This document shows, piece by piece, positions 21,838-21,994 of a stretch of DNA of 21,994 nucleotides (the first letter of the stretch is position 1; the number at the start of each line of letters is the position of its first letter). The translations under genes and the position numbers were made by a program. The notes beneath the pieces were generated by a model. It saw nothing but the letters and a program-made list of their open reading frames with translations, had not been told where the DNA came from and made no database searches. Source of the DNA: an uncultured Oscillospiraceae bacterium (GTDB taxonomy: Bacteria; Bacillota; Clostridia; Oscillospirales; Oscillospiraceae); the NCBI GenBank assembly GCA_934589525.1, contig CAKTOB010000034.1, positions 1-21,994 of the forward strand, written 5' to 3'.

Positions 21838-21994
21838 CTACATACTTTAACGGGTGGATACATATGAACAACGTCGGTTGCCCCAATAATTGTCAATTCT
21901 CCATTGTCAATTGGGATATAACTGTCAACTGTCCACTGTCCACTGTCAACTCTTTTCCTCCTCCTCTGGCGCACGTTTGTCTTTATCTATTCTG

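Larger units (their letters stand above)
21391..21951. mobile_element. 561-bp non-coding element with ~60-bp inverted ends (MITE-like)
   Basis: The left end (21391-21455) and right end (21889-21951) are imperfect inverted copies. Both have, in order from outside, GGACAG/TTGACAG heptamers, a CCCAATTGACAATGG core, and GGACAATTGACAATT-type heptamers. Inside are a GGAACGGC hairpin at each side, a long hairpin and one ~40-bp unit, all shared with 19420-19790. No credible gene is found. It may be a non-autonomous element or a stacked set of intergenic repeats; no target-site duplication was recognised. Confidence 0.62.

Overview
This window carries a nearly complete type I-C CRISPR-Cas locus followed by an oligosaccharide-use locus, two tRNA genes and repeat-rich intergenic DNA. 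GC-rich genes with strong AAGGAGG-type ribosome binding sites, sigma70/SigA-like promoters, a shared-ATPase CUT1 sugar importer, a cellobiose phosphorylase resembling the clostridial enzyme, and heptamer-type intergenic repeats suggest a gut-type Clostridia (Oscillospiraceae/Ruminococcaceae-like Bacillota). That assignment is inference.

Region 1 (1-9082, minus strand). Sixteen complete repeats and spacers plus a cut repeat (array 1-1088) are read leftward from a leader at 1089-1265. Upstream lies the operon cas5c-cas8c(+internal cas11c)-cas7-cas4-cas1-cas2, with overlapping or nearly abutting genes. cas3 (6788-8923) is a separate unit with its own promoter and terminator.

The most interesting part is the 275-bp gap between cas3 and cas5c. 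A plus-strand promoter (6667-6695) drives a predicted ~84-nt RNA (6702-6785). It begins with a degenerate CRISPR repeat: a short GAAA-capped hairpin plus the exact 11-nt crRNA 5' handle. It then has a spacer-like segment and ends at a terminator shared with cas3. The segment right after the handle matches 16 of 17 bases directly beside a TTC PAM, just upstream of the cas5c promoter. The one mismatch is at position 12, one of the every-sixth positions that Cascade flips out. This looks like a crRNA-like guide that turns Cascade into a repressor of its own operon (CreR/crlRNA type), here in a type I-C system. A second finding is a strong internal ribosome binding site and GTG start inside cas8c, defining the small subunit Cas11c (119 aa).

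Region 2 (9177-10692): a membrane-anchored GGDEF diguanylate cyclase flanked by strong terminators.

Region 3 (10698-19310): a cellobiose/cellodextrin locus. Minus strand: LacI-type regulator, lipoprotein sugar-binding protein and two permeases, with no ATPase. Plus strand, divergent: cellobiose phosphorylase (GH94) and beta-glucosidase (GH1). The importer would bring in unphosphorylated beta-glucosides, the two enzymes would split them, and the regulator would sense the sugar.

Region 4 (19311-21994): modular repeats (heptamer tracts, a repeated GGAACGGC hairpin, tandem ~69-bp units, ~130-bp long hairpins), abutting tRNA-Glu and tRNA-Met, a small membrane protein, and a TRIC/UPF0126 membrane protein. 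The window closes with a 561-bp non-coding element bounded by ~60-bp inverted repeats.
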